From: Nonomuraea rubra
GTDB taxonomy: Bacteria > Actinomycetota > Actinomycetes > Streptosporangiales > Streptosporangiaceae
Direction of reading: 5' to 3'
Length of the DNA stretch: 64,000 nucleotides
Assembly: GCF_014207985.1 (NCBI RefSeq)
Contig: NZ_JACHMI010000001.1
Coordinates: forward strand, 10,771,001-10,835,000
The notes beneath the pieces are model-generated. The model was not told where the DNA came from. It did not search any database and saw only the letters and a program-made list of their open reading frames with translations. The position numbers and the translations under genes were made by a program. Positions 17,673 to 26,292 of this stretch are shown here, in pieces; within the stretch, counting starts at the first letter, position 1, and each line of letters begins with the position of its first letter.

Positions 17673-18566
17673 GTGAGCAGAGTCCTCGTCACCGGAAGCG
17701 CAGGACGCCTCGGCCGCAGCGTGGTCAGCACGCTCGCGGCGGCCGGGCACGAGGTCATCGGCGTCGACCGCGCCCCAGGCACTCCGCCGGAGGCGGCCGT
17801 CACGTTACCGGCCGACCTCACCGACACCGGCGAGACGTTCGAGGTCCTGGCCAGGTTCAGGCCCGAGTCGGTGATCCACCTGGCCGCCATCGCGACCCCG
17901 TTCAGCGTCCCGGAATCGGTGATCTTCAAGGTCAACACGCAGCTCGCGTACAACGTGTGCTCGGCGTCGGTGGCCCTGGGCGTGGCGGGCGTGGTGGTGG
18001 CCAGCAGCCCCACCGTCATGGGATACGGCGCGCCGGGCGGCTGGGCGCCGGCGTACCTGCCGATCGACGAGGAGCACCCGGTGCGCCCGTGGAACGCATA
18101 CAACCTGTCCAAGGTGACCGCCGAGGAGACGATGAAGGCGTACGCCAGGGCGGGCCGGACGAAGCTGGCCGCCGTCCGGCCGTGCTTCGTGATCCCGCCG
18201 GAGGAGTGGGCGGGCGCGCCCACCCAGTCCGGCCACACGGTGCGCGAGCGGCTCGACCGGCCCGAGCTGGGCGGGGTGTCGCTGTTCAACTACATCGACT
18301 CCCGCGACGCCGCCGAGATGATCTCCGTGCTCGCCGAGGCGCTGCCCGACCTGCCGAACGGCGAGGTCTTCTTCGCCGGCGCGGCCGACGCGCTGGCCAG
18401 GAAGCCGCTGGCCGACCTGCTCCCCCAGGTCGTGCCCGGCACCGAGACGCTCGCCTCCGGCCTGACCGGCACCACCCCCGCCTTCTCGACCGCCAAGGCG
18501 ACGCGGCTGCTCGGCTGGCAGCCCAAGCGCAGCTGGCGTACCGAACTCAAGGAAGAAGCCGAATGA
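17673..18566 (+). CDS. NAD-dependent epimerase/dehydratase family protein, possible uronate dehydrogenase
   Basis: 297 residues, extended SDR. GTG start at 17673 with GAAGGAG about 9 bases upstream; the longer open frame is discarded. The NAD-binding motif VTGSAGRLG is at residues 6-14, the catalytic Tyr-X3-Lys is YNLSK, and the C-terminal LLGWQPKRSW resembles uronate dehydrogenases and UDP-sugar epimerases. First gene of the rightward operon, coupled by ATGA to a 5-dehydro-4-deoxyglucarate dehydratase-like gene. That context favours oxidation of a hexuronate to an aldarate or its lactone, but a sugar epimerase role is not excluded. Confidence 0.75.
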   Translation: MSRVLVTGSAGRLGRSVVSTLAAAGHEVIGVDRAPGTPPEAAVTLPADLTDTGETFEVLARFRPESVIHLAAIATPFSVPESVIFKVNTQLAYNVCSASVALGVAGVVVASSPTVMGYGAPGGWAPAYLPIDEEHPVRPWNAYNLSKVTAEETMKAYARAGRTKLAAVRPCFVIPPEEWAGAPTQSGHTVRERLDRPELGGVSLFNYIDSRDAAEMISVLAEALPDLPNGEVFFAGAADALARKPLADLLPQVVPGTETLASGLTGTTPAFSTAKATRLLGWQPKRSWRTELKEEAE

Positions 18567-19435
18567 ACCTCAGCGGTGTGCTGTTCTTTCCCGTGACCCC
18601 CTTCGCCGCCGACGGCACGCTCGCCGAGCAGGTGCTGGCCGAGCACGTCAGGCAGGGCATGGAGCACGGGCCGGGCGGCGTCTTCGTGGCCTGCGGCACC
18701 GGCGAGTTCTCGGCGCTGTCGGAGTCCGAGCACGCGCGGGCCACGCGGGTCGCGGCGGAGGTCGTGGCCGGCCGGGTACCGGTGTTCGCGGGCGCGGGCG
18801 GGCCGCTCGGCGCGGCGCTGAACCAGGCGCGGGCCGCGCGCGAGGCGGGCGCCGACGGGCTGCTGCTCATGCCGCCGTACCTGGCCCAGGGGCCCGCGCA
18901 CGGCTTCACGGCGTACGTGCGGGCGATCGCCGAGGTGCTGCCGGTGATCGTCTACCAGCGCGGCTCGGTCGTGCTGGAGCCGGACGCCGTGGTCGAGCTG
19001 GCCGGCATCCCCGGCGTGATCGGGCTCAAGGACGGCCTGGGCGACATCGACCGCATGCAGCGCACCGTGCTGGCGGTGCGCGAGCAGCACCCGGAGTTCC
19101 TGTTCTTCAACGGGCTGCCGACGGCCGAGCTGACCATGCCCGCCTACCGGGGCATCGGCGTGGAGCTGTACTCCAGCGCCGTGTTCGCGTTCGCGCCCGA
19201 GATCGCGCTGGCCTACCTCAACGGTGACGAGCGGCTGCTCACCGAGTTCTACGCGCCGCTCGTCCGCCTGCGCGGCAAGGTGCCCGGCTACCCGGTCGCG
19301 CTGGTCAAGGCCGGCGTACGGCTGCGCGGCCTGGACGTCGGCGCCGTCCGCCCGCCGCTGGTCGAGGTGACCGCCGAGCACCTGGCCGAGCTGGAGGCGC
19401 TGATCAAGACCGGTCTCGAACTGGTCGCGCCATGA
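18563..19435 (+). CDS. 5-dehydro-4-deoxyglucarate dehydratase-like (DHDPS/NAL superfamily)
   Basis: 290 residues, class I aldolase-type TIM barrel. The start FFPVTPFAADGTL and VACGTGEFSALSESEH match 5-dehydro-4-deoxyglucarate dehydratases (EC 4.2.1.41), which convert the keto-acid to alpha-ketoglutarate semialdehyde with loss of water and CO2. The Schiff-base Lys is K156 (IGLKDG) and the catalytic Tyr is Y131 (IVYQRG). The ATG shares bases with the previous stop (ATGA), and its own stop shares bases with the next ATG. A 2-keto-3-deoxy-sugar-acid aldolase is the alternative within the same superfamily. Confidence 0.75.
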   Translation: MNLSGVLFFPVTPFAADGTLAEQVLAEHVRQGMEHGPGGVFVACGTGEFSALSESEHARATRVAAEVVAGRVPVFAGAGGPLGAALNQARAAREAGADGLLLMPPYLAQGPAHGFTAYVRAIAEVLPVIVYQRGSVVLEPDAVVELAGIPGVIGLKDGLGDIDRMQRTVLAVREQHPEFLFFNGLPTAELTMPAYRGIGVELYSSAVFAFAPEIALAYLNGDERLLTEFYAPLVRLRGKVPGYPVALVKAGVRLRGLDVGAVRPPLVEVTAEHLAELEALIKTGLELVAP

Positions 19436-20484
19436 TCATCGCGGACCTTCGCACGGAGCTGCGCACGGCGTCGCTGCCGCGCCCGTGGGGCGAGGACGTG
19501 CCGTACAACCATGTGATCGTCACCCACGTCACGCTCAAGGACGGGCGCACCGGCACCGGCTTCTCCTGGACGCCGCAGATCGGCGCGCACGCCGTCAAGG
19601 CGCTGCTCGACCACGACCTGCGCGAGGCGCTGATCGGCCTGCCCGCGCGGCCCGAGGTCGTGTGGGACCGGCTGTGGCGGCACCTGCGCGAGGCGGGACC
19701 CGGCGGGATCACCACGATCGCGCTGGCCGGGATCGACCTGGCGCTGTGGGACCTGCGCTGCGGCGGCGAGGCGCTGCCCGACGTGCTGGGCAGGCGGCGC
19801 GACGAGGTGCCGGTCTACGGCAGCGGCGTCAACCTGCACTACCCCCTCGACGAACTGGTCGCGCAGGCCGGACGCTGGGTTGCCGCCGGCTACCGGGGCG
19901 TCAAGATCAAGGTCGGCCGGCCCGACCTGGCGGAGGACGTGGCGCGGGTGGCCGCGGTCCGCGAGGTGATCGGCCCCGACCGGCTGCTGATGATCGACGC
20001 CAACCAGCGCTGGGACCTGCACAGGGCCCGGCGGGCGCTGGCCGCGCTGCGCGAGTTCGACCTGCACTGGATCGAGGAGCCGCTGCCCGCCGACGACGTG
20101 GCCGCGCACGTGGAGCTGCGCCGCTCCACCGACGTGCCGGTCGCGGTCGGCGAGAACGTCTACACCGCCTACGGCTTCCGCGACCTGCTGGCGGCCGGGG
20201 CCTGCGACGTGGTGCAGCCGAACGTGGTGCGGGTCGGCGGCATCACGCCGTTCCTGCGGATCGTGGAGCTGGCCAGGACGTACGACGTGCCGGTCTACCC
20301 GCACCTGCTGGGCGAGGTGTCCGGGCAGCTCGCGCTGGCCCTGCCGCTGCCGGTCATGGCCGAGGACGTGGAGGACGCCTCCTTCGCCCGGCTGGGGCTG
20401 CTGGCGGAGCCGTACCCGGTGGAGATCTCCGGTGGCGTGCTGCGCGCGGGCGGGCACGCCGGGCTCGGGCTGAGGTGGTCGTGA
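19432..20484 (+). CDS. Mandelate racemase/muconate lactonizing (enolase superfamily) enzyme
   Basis: 350 residues. An N-terminal capping domain (residues 1-120) precedes the barrel. The K-x-K motif is K158/K160 (VKIKVG), the Mg2+ ligands are probably D189 (DANQRW), E215 (WIEEPL) and E241 (GENVY), and a His at 291 (YPHLLGE) can serve as the second catalytic base. All active-site residues are present, so it should be an acid-sugar dehydratase or a racemase/epimerase. The neighbouring keto-deoxy-aldarate dehydratase suggests it makes that enzyme's substrate. The ATG overlaps the preceding stop. Confidence 0.8.
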   Translation: MIIADLRTELRTASLPRPWGEDVPYNHVIVTHVTLKDGRTGTGFSWTPQIGAHAVKALLDHDLREALIGLPARPEVVWDRLWRHLREAGPGGITTIALAGIDLALWDLRCGGEALPDVLGRRRDEVPVYGSGVNLHYPLDELVAQAGRWVAAGYRGVKIKVGRPDLAEDVARVAAVREVIGPDRLLMIDANQRWDLHRARRALAALREFDLHWIEEPLPADDVAAHVELRRSTDVPVAVGENVYTAYGFRDLLAAGACDVVQPNVVRVGGITPFLRIVELARTYDVPVYPHLLGEVSGQLALALPLPVMAEDVEDASFARLGLLAEPYPVEISGGVLRAGGHAGLGLRWS

Positions 20485-22433
20485 TGGCGCCGGTGAAGGT
20501 CGTCCTGGCCGGAGCGCAGGGGCACGGCAGGCACCATCTGGGCATCCTGCGCGAGCTGGCCGGCCGCGGCGTGGTCGAGCTGGTGGGGATCTGCGACCTG
20601 CGACCGGTCGAGGTGGACTTCGGCGCGCCGCTGCAGTCGTCCGACCTGGGCGAGCTGATCGTCAAGACCGGCGCGGAGATCACGATCGTCTGCACGCCGA
20701 TCAACACGCACGCCGATCTCGCGATCGCCGCGCTGCGCGCGGGCTCGCACGTGCTGCTGGAGAAGCCGCCCGCGCCGAGCCCGGAGGAGCAGCGCAGGAT
20801 CGCCGAGGTGGTGGCGGAGACTGGGCTGGCCTGCCAGGTCGGGTTCCAGTCGCTCGGCTCCGCGGCCGTCCCGGCGCTGCGCGCGCTGATCGCGAGCGGG
20901 CGGCTCGGCAGGGTGCGCGGCATCGGCGGCTGGGGCGCCTGGCACCGCCCCTCGGCCTACTTCACCCGCGCCCCCTGGGCCGGCCGGCGCCGGCTGAACG
21001 GCGTGGACGTGATGGACGGCGCGCTGACGAACCCGTTCGCGCACGCCATCGCCACCGCCCTGGCCCTGCACGACAGCCCGATCGCGGAGATCGAGACCGA
21101 GCTGTACCGCGCTCATCCGATCGAGTCGGACGACACCTCCTGCGTGCGCGTCCGGCTGGCGGACGGGTTCACGATCACGATGGCGGCGACGCTGTGCGCG
21201 CCCTACGTGGAGCCGCCGCCGGGCAAGGTGCAGCGCGGCGAGGCACACCTGGTGGTGCAGGGGGACGCGGGCCGGGCGACGCTGACGTACACGCACGACC
21301 GGCTCAAGGTGGAGCTGCCCGACGGGTCGGTCACGACGACCGTGCACGACCGGGTGGGTCTGCTGGAGAACCTCATCGACCACGTCCGCACCGGCGCCGA
21401 GCTGCTGGTGCCGCTCGCGAGCACGGAGCGGTTCACCCAGGTGCTGGACGCGATCCGGCTGGCTCCCGAGCCGACGCCCATCCCTGAGCGGCACCAGCTC
21501 CTGGAACGGGACGCCGAGGGCGAGGTCGTGGGCCGCCTGCTGCCCGGCGTGGCCGAGCTGACCCGGCGCAGCGCGGCGGAGCTGGCGCTCTACTCCGAGC
21601 TCGGCGTGCCGTGGACGCGGGTGGAGCTGCTGGTGTCGGACCGGCCGGTGGCCGCCTACGAGCTCAGCCCCGACCTGCCCGCCACCGACTCGCCCCGCCC
21701 CTACCTGCACGCCGTACGGACCCTCGGCGGCGTCGAGGTCACCCAGGTCCGCCCCGAGGACCACGTGCACCACCTCGGCGCCGGGGTGGCGATCTCCGAC
21801 CTCGGCGGGGTGAACTTCTGGGGCGGGCGCACGTACGTGAAGGATCAGGGGCCCACCTGGCTGGACGACCACGGCACGCAGCGGCACGTGGCGTTCACCC
21901 GCCTGGACGACGGCGGCTTCACCGAGCACCTGGACTGGCTCGGCCCTGGCGGCCGCCTGGTCGCCCGCGAGGAGCGGACCGTGACCGCGCGCCCGCTCGG
22001 CCAGGGCTGGGCGCTGGACTTCACGTTCACCCTCACCAACCGGACCGGCGCGCCACTGGAGATCAACAGCTCGGCCACCAAGGGCCGGGCGGGCGCGGGC
22101 TACGGCGGCTTCTTCTGGCGCGCCCCGGGCACCTCGGTGAACCGGACCACCCTGCCGGGGGACGAGCAGGCGGTGCACGGCAGCACGAGCCCGTGGACGG
22201 CCATGTCCGGCACCGACCCCGAGGGCCGGGACTGGACGCTCGTCTTCGCCCAGGCGGACGGCGACCCCTGGTTCGTCCGGGTCGCGGAGTACCCCGGCGT
22301 GGGCCAGGCCCTGGCCTGGGACCGGCCGCTCACCGTGGAGTCCACGCTGACGAGACGGGTCGTGACGGCGGTGCTCGACGGCCGGCTGGACGCGGCTGCG
22401 GCGGCCGCCGTCGCGGGTGACCTGCTGCGATAG
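20484..22433 (+). CDS. Fusion protein: Gfo/Idh/MocA oxidoreductase + DUF6807 (PmoA-like) domain
   Basis: 649 residues in two parts. Residues 1-350 form a Gfo/Idh/MocA dehydrogenase: VLAGAQGHGRHHLG dinucleotide fold and EKPPAPS with the conserved Lys. Residues about 380-649 match DUF6807 (PmoA family): VRPEDHVHHLGAGVAISDLGGVNFWGG with clustered His residues, then KGRAGAGYGGFFWR. The frame runs without interruption, so this is a true fusion. ATG at 20484 (TGATG overlap); upstream open frame ignored. Last gene of the operon, followed by a strong hairpin. The fusion implies the two activities work on the same sugar; DUF6807 function is unknown. Confidence 0.82.
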   Translation: MAPVKVVLAGAQGHGRHHLGILRELAGRGVVELVGICDLRPVEVDFGAPLQSSDLGELIVKTGAEITIVCTPINTHADLAIAALRAGSHVLLEKPPAPSPEEQRRIAEVVAETGLACQVGFQSLGSAAVPALRALIASGRLGRVRGIGGWGAWHRPSAYFTRAPWAGRRRLNGVDVMDGALTNPFAHAIATALALHDSPIAEIETELYRAHPIESDDTSCVRVRLADGFTITMAATLCAPYVEPPPGKVQRGEAHLVVQGDAGRATLTYTHDRLKVELPDGSVTTTVHDRVGLLENLIDHVRTGAELLVPLASTERFTQVLDAIRLAPEPTPIPERHQLLERDAEGEVVGRLLPGVAELTRRSAAELALYSELGVPWTRVELLVSDRPVAAYELSPDLPATDSPRPYLHAVRTLGGVEVTQVRPEDHVHHLGAGVAISDLGGVNFWGGRTYVKDQGPTWLDDHGTQRHVAFTRLDDGGFTEHLDWLGPGGRLVAREERTVTARPLGQGWALDFTFTLTNRTGAPLEINSSATKGRAGAGYGGFFWRAPGTSVNRTTLPGDEQAVHGSTSPWTAMSGTDPEGRDWTLVFAQADGDPWFVRVAEYPGVGQALAWDRPLTVESTLTRRVVTAVLDGRLDAAAAAAVAGDLLR

Positions 22434-22437
22434 CGGG

Positions 22438-22468
22438 AGGACCGCCGGGGTTTCCGTCCGGCGGTCCT
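22438..22468 (+). terminator. Hairpin terminator of the sugar-acid operon
   Basis: Inverted repeat AGGACCGCCGG (22438-22448) / CCGGCGGTCCT (22458-22468) with a 9-base loop, starting 5 bases after the stop codon and followed by CTGTCTG. Strong stem, no long T-run. Confidence 0.75.
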
Positions 22469-22502
22469 CTGTCTGAATATATAACACCGGCCGAATATCC
22501 AC

Positions 22503-22542
22503 TTGACGCTGCCGTCCGGCGCATGTGACGATCAACCGGTTG
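22503..22542 (+). promoter_or_regulatory. Putative promoter with LacI-like palindrome
   Basis: A TTGACG -35 element (22503-22508) and GACGAT (22527-22532) are spaced by 18 bases. The perfect palindrome CAACCGGTTG (22533-22542) follows immediately and extends imperfectly on both sides (GATC). A LacI-family repressor could act here. The site drives what is now an ABC exporter pseudogene. Confidence 0.4.
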
Positions 22543-22561
22543 TCGATCTCGGGAGGTCGGC

Positions 22562-23504
22562 GTGACCCCGGTGACCGGCCCGCAGCCGCCCTATCCCAGG
22601 TTCTCCTGGCGCGATCTGAGCTGGGCCCGGATCCGGGACACCTACGACGAGCGAAGACGCCTGCTGGCGTTGTTGCGCTTCAGCCGCCCTCGCACGCTGG
22701 CCGCACTGTGCGTGACCGCGGTCGTGTCGATCGCCGCGGCGCCCCTGACCGCGATCTTCGCCGGCCACCTGGTGGCCGCGATGACGGTGAACGCCGGTCT
22801 CCTGCCGCTGGTGTGGCCGGTGGCGGGGTTCGCGGCCGCGATGCTGGCGAGGCAGGCCGCCGAGGTCGTCGCACGGGCGCTGAAGGCGTCGGCGGGCAAG
22901 CGGATCGACGGCGTGGTCCGCTCCCGGGTACGGCGGATCGCACTGCGCTCTCGATCCGGCCGCCTGGGCGACCGTGTGCACCGGCACCCTCCAGGACTTC
23001 CTCAAGCTCCAGACACCGGTGTCCGAGTCCGTCGGCGCCGGGGACCTGCCCAGGATCGGGGACACCGCCCGGATCGAGCGGGCGCTGGCGCGGGCGGGCG
23101 CGGACGGCATCGTGGACCTCCTGCCCTCGGGGCTGCGGACCCAGCTAGGACGGACGTTCGGCGGCGCCGAGCTCTCCCACGGCCAGTGGCAGCGCATCGC
23201 CCTGGCCCGCGGCCTGATGCGCGAGAGCGCGCTGCTGCTGCTCCTCGACGAGCCCACGGCGGCGCTCGACCCGCAGGCGGAGCACGACCTCTTCGAGCTG
23301 TTCGCCGAGCAGACCCGCGATTCGGCGGAGCGGGGGGCGATCACCGTGCTGGTCTCCCACCGGTTCTCGACCGTGCACATGGCCGACCGCATCGCCGTAC
23401 TGTCTCAGGGGAGGGTGACGGAGCAGGGCAGCCACGCCGAGCTGCTCGCGGCGGGCGGCGACTACGCCGAGCTCTACCGCACCCAGGCGCTCGCCTACCG
23501 TTAG
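22562..23504 (+). pseudogene. ABC exporter (TMD-ATPase) with internal deletion and frameshift
   Basis: The first part (frame from 22562) encodes the N-terminal portion of an ABC exporter: a cytoplasmic start, then two helices (TLAALCVTAVVSIAAAPLTAIFA and LLPLVWPVAGFAAAMLA), ending near RIDGVVRSRVRRIALRS. About 22,960 the homology jumps to another frame (22974 onward) coding the end of the ATPase: FGGAELSHGQWQRIALARGL, LLLLLDEPTAALDPQAE, VSHRF and a C-terminal GSHAELLAAGG. Most of the membrane domain and all of Walker A are gone, so no functional transporter can be made. A complete gene would be about twice as long. A promoter-like sequence remains upstream. Confidence 0.8.
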
Positions 23505-23538
23505 GATGCGGATAAATCATAAAATATGAGGAGTTCGC

Positions 23539-25482
23539 GTGATCGTCTACGGCGGTGACTGGAATCCGGAGCAGTGGCCCGAGGAGACCTGGGCCGAGGA
23601 TGTCCGGCTGATGGGCGAGGCCGGCGTCAACGCCGTCAGCCTGGGCATCTTCTCCTGGTCCCTGCTCGAACCGGTGGAGGGCCGCTACGAGTTCGGCTGG
23701 TTCGACCGCGTCATGGACCTGCTGGGCGACGCCGGGATCAGGGTCTACCTGTCCACGCCCACCGCCTCCCCGCCGCCGTGGTTCGGGCAGCGCTACCCCG
23801 AGGCGCTGCCCGAGGACGCCGACGGGCGCCGGCTGTGGCACGGCAGCCGGCAGGCGTTCTGCCCCAGCTCCCCCGTCTACCTCGACAAGGCGCTGGCCAT
23901 CGCCGAGCAGCTCGGCCGCCGTTACGGCGACCACCCGGCGCTGGCGATGTGGCACGTGCACAACGAGTACGGCGCCCACAACTCGCGCTGCTACTGCGAC
24001 ACCTCCGCCGCCGCCTTCCGCGCCTGGCTCATGGAGCGCTACGGCACCCTCGACGCGCTCAACGCCGCCTGGGGCACGGCGTTCTGGTCGCAGCGCTACA
24101 GCGACTGGGAGCAGATCCTGCCGCCCAGGATCACGCCCAGCTTCGCCAACCCGAGCCAGCAGCTCGACTTCCGCCGGTTCAGCTCCGACGCGCTGCTGGC
24201 CCTCTACCGCGCCGAGCGGGACCTGCTGCGCGGCCTGACGCCGGACGTGCCCGCCACCACGAACTTCATGGCGGGCTTCCACTGGGACATGGACTACTGG
24301 ACGTTCGCCGAGGAGGTGGACGTCGCCTGCACCGACCACTACCTGCCTCACGAGGACCCGCACATCGACCTGGCCTTCGCCGCCGACCTGACCCGCTCGC
24401 TGAAGCGGGACAGGCCCTGGCTGCTCATGGAGCACTCCACCAGCGCGGTCAACTGGCGCGGGCTCAACCGCGCCAAGCAGCCGGGCGAGATGCACCGCAA
24501 CTCCGTCCAGCACCTGGCCAGAGGCGCGGACGGGATCCTGTTCTTCCAGTGGCGGCAGTCGAAGGCGGGTGCCGAGAAGTGGCACTCGGCGATGTTGCCG
24601 CACGCCGGCACCGACACCAAGATCTGGCGCGAGGTCGTCGCGCTCGGGGACCTGCTGCGCTCGGCGGGCGACGTGGCGGGCACCTCGGTCGAGGCCGACG
24701 TGGCGATCCTGCTCGACTGGCCGAGCATCTGGGCTCAGGACCATCCCGCCCAGCCCACCTCCGCGCTGCGGCCGGTCGAGGTGATCAAGCAGTGGCACGC
24801 CGAGCTGTGGCGGCTGGGCGTCACCTGCGACCTGGCCCATCCCGAGGGCGACCTGTCCCGGTACCGCCTGGTTCTGGCGCCGTCCCTGTATCTGGTCTCC
24901 GACGCCGGGGCGGCGAATCTCGAACGGTTCGTGGCCGGCGGCGGCGTGACGCTGGTGGGGCCGTACAGCGGGATCGTGGACGAGCATGACGAGGTGCGGC
25001 TCGGCGGTTACCCAGGGGCGTGGCGGGAGCTGCTCGGGGTGCGGGTGGAGGAGTTCTTCCCGCTGGCGGAGGGCGAGACGGTGGCACTGGCCGGAGGCGG
25101 CGCGGGCGAGGTGTGGAGCGAGGTCTGCCACCTCACGACCGCGTCCGTGCTGGACTCGTACGCGGGCGGCGGCCCGGCCTGGACGCGCAACGAGCACGGG
25201 CGGGGCGGGGCGCACTACGTCACGACGCTGCCCGCCGGCCCGGCGCTGGCCCGCGTGTTGTCGGCGGTCTGCGCCGAGGCGGGCGTCCCCACCGGTTCCA
25301 CGGGCGGCGTCGAGCTCGTCCGGCGCTCGCACCCCGACGGCCGCTCCTTCCTGTTCGCCGTCAACCACTCGGACGCCGACGCGGTCGTGCAGGCCAAGGG
25401 CAGCACCCTGGACGGCGCCGCGGTGGACGGCTCGCTGACGGTCCCCGCCGGCGCTGTCAGGATTGTCCGGGAGGCTCGCTGA
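23539..25482 (+). CDS. Beta-galactosidase, glycoside hydrolase family 42
   Basis: 647 residues, three-domain GH42 enzyme without signal peptide, so probably intracellular. The acid/base is E143 (HVHNEYG) and the nucleophile E298 (LLMEHS). Cys108, Cys151 and Cys153 match the family's zinc-binding cluster. The catalytic barrel covers residues 1-390, the trimerisation domain about 395-590 (LLDWPSIWAQDHP), and a short beta domain ends the protein. GTG start with GAGGAG upstream; an AT-rich promoter region (23505-23530) precedes it. It should release galactose from short beta-galactosides or galacto-oligosaccharides. The 3' end overlaps the convergent TetR gene by 26 bases inside a tandem repeat. 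Confidence 0.9.
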   Translation: MIVYGGDWNPEQWPEETWAEDVRLMGEAGVNAVSLGIFSWSLLEPVEGRYEFGWFDRVMDLLGDAGIRVYLSTPTASPPPWFGQRYPEALPEDADGRRLWHGSRQAFCPSSPVYLDKALAIAEQLGRRYGDHPALAMWHVHNEYGAHNSRCYCDTSAAAFRAWLMERYGTLDALNAAWGTAFWSQRYSDWEQILPPRITPSFANPSQQLDFRRFSSDALLALYRAERDLLRGLTPDVPATTNFMAGFHWDMDYWTFAEEVDVACTDHYLPHEDPHIDLAFAADLTRSLKRDRPWLLMEHSTSAVNWRGLNRAKQPGEMHRNSVQHLARGADGILFFQWRQSKAGAEKWHSAMLPHAGTDTKIWREVVALGDLLRSAGDVAGTSVEADVAILLDWPSIWAQDHPAQPTSALRPVEVIKQWHAELWRLGVTCDLAHPEGDLSRYRLVLAPSLYLVSDAGAANLERFVAGGGVTLVGPYSGIVDEHDEVRLGGYPGAWRELLGVRVEEFFPLAEGETVALAGGGAGEVWSEVCHLTTASVLDSYAGGGPAWTRNEHGRGGAHYVTTLPAGPALARVLSAVCAEAGVPTGSTGGVELVRRSHPDGRSFLFAVNHSDADAVVQAKGSTLDGAAVDGSLTVPAGAVRIVREAR

Positions 25483-26185
25483 CCGGCCTGCTCGACGGTC
25501 CGGGAGGCTCGCTGACCGGCCTGCTCGACGGTCCGGGAGGCTCGCTGACCGGCTTGTTCGAGGTCGCCCGCAGCAGCCGCAGCGCGCCGCGTGACAGGGC
25601 CGTCAGGATGTCGGCGGCCTCGTCCAGGTCGGGGTAGCGCCCCTCCAGGTGTCCCATGGCCAGCGCGTTGGTGGCCGCGTTGATGCCGTCGGCGATCATC
25701 TCCAGCCGCCGCCTGTCGCGCTCGTTGTCGGCCGTGTAGCCGAGGGCGGCCAGGTCGGCGGCGTGGTGCTCGCGGTAGGCGGCCGCCGTCTCCGTGGCGA
25801 AGTCGCGCAGCGACGAGGAGGGGTCGTGCCGCGCCCTGATCTGGATGCGCAGCAGCTCGGGGTGCCGGCAGATCGACTCCAGCGGGATGCGGAACGTCTC
25901 GCGGTGCAGGTCGAGGTCGCCGGGGTGCTCGCGGGCCTTGCGCCGCGCCTCGCGCATCGAGGAGCGCAGCCGCTCGCCGCCCTCCTCGGCGAGCACCCGC
26001 AGCAGTTCCTGCATGTCCTTGAAGTGCACGTAGAAGCTGGACTGCGCGATGCCCGCGGCCTTGGCGACCTTGACCGTGCTCAGCCCCGCCTCGCCCTCCT
26101 CGTCGAGGATCGACAGGGCGGCGCGGATGAGCTTGCGCCTGGTCAGGTCCTTCGCCTCACTCCTCGTGAGCGGCGTGCCCGTCAT
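25457..26185 (-). CDS. TetR family transcriptional regulator
   Basis: 242 residues from the ATG at 26185; the frame is open further upstream through the operator, which cannot be coding. The N-terminal helix-turn-helix is GLSTVKVAKAAGIAQSSFYVHFKDMQELL (residues about 35-63). The ligand-binding domain is helical and rich in Arg. The last 30 residues are a repeated Pro/Ser tail created by three tandem 33-bp DNA repeats, and are unlikely to be needed for function. It is divergent from a peptide-type ABC importer, with a perfect 30-bp palindrome between the two starts, so it very probably represses the importer and itself. Confidence 0.88.
   Translation of the reverse strand: MTGTPLTRSEAKDLTRRKLIRAALSILDEEGEAGLSTVKVAKAAGIAQSSFYVHFKDMQELLRVLAEEGGERLRSSMREARRKAREHPGDLDLHRETFRIPLESICRHPELLRIQIRARHDPSSSLRDFATETAAAYREHHAADLAALGYTADNERDRRRLEMIADGINAATNALAMGHLEGRYPDLDEAADILTALSRGALRLLRATSNKPVSEPPGPSSRPVSEPPGPSSRPVSEPPGQS
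25465..25563. repeat. Three tandem 33-bp repeats at the GH42/TetR gene junction
   Basis: Units at 25465-25497, 25498-25530 and 25531-25563; the first two are identical, the third is diverged at its end. Each begins GTCCGGGAGGCTCGCTGACC. The first copy contains the GH42 stop codon, so the gene end was duplicated twice. Read on the minus strand the array is in frame with the TetR gene and gives it a C-terminal repeated tail (PVSEPPGPSSR). 33 bp is a multiple of three, so copy-number change would not break the regulator. Confidence 0.9.
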
Positions 26186-26230
26186 GAGTCCCTCCCCTCC
26201 CGTAACGATTGTCTCGCGCCACTTGTGCGG

Positions 26231-26260
26231 AATTTCACCGATAGTACTATCGGTGAAATT
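26231..26260. promoter_or_regulatory. Perfect 30-bp palindrome, TetR operator
   Basis: Arms AATTTCACCGATAGT (26231-26245) and ACTATCGGTGAAATT (26246-26260) are exact reverse complements. The site lies 46 bases from the TetR start and 33 bases from the start of the importer lipoprotein gene. It is AT-rich in a GC-rich setting. Its position and symmetry fit a TetR dimer-pair operator controlling both directions. Confidence 0.85.
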
Positions 26261-26292
26261 GCTCTCGGGGGATCTGCCGGGAGGAGGCGTGA

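Noticed and set aside
25465..25563. Tandem 33-bp repeats considered as a CRISPR array
   Set aside because: Repeats are contiguous with no spacers, overlap two genes, and no cas genes are present. No CRISPR array is visible anywhere in the window.
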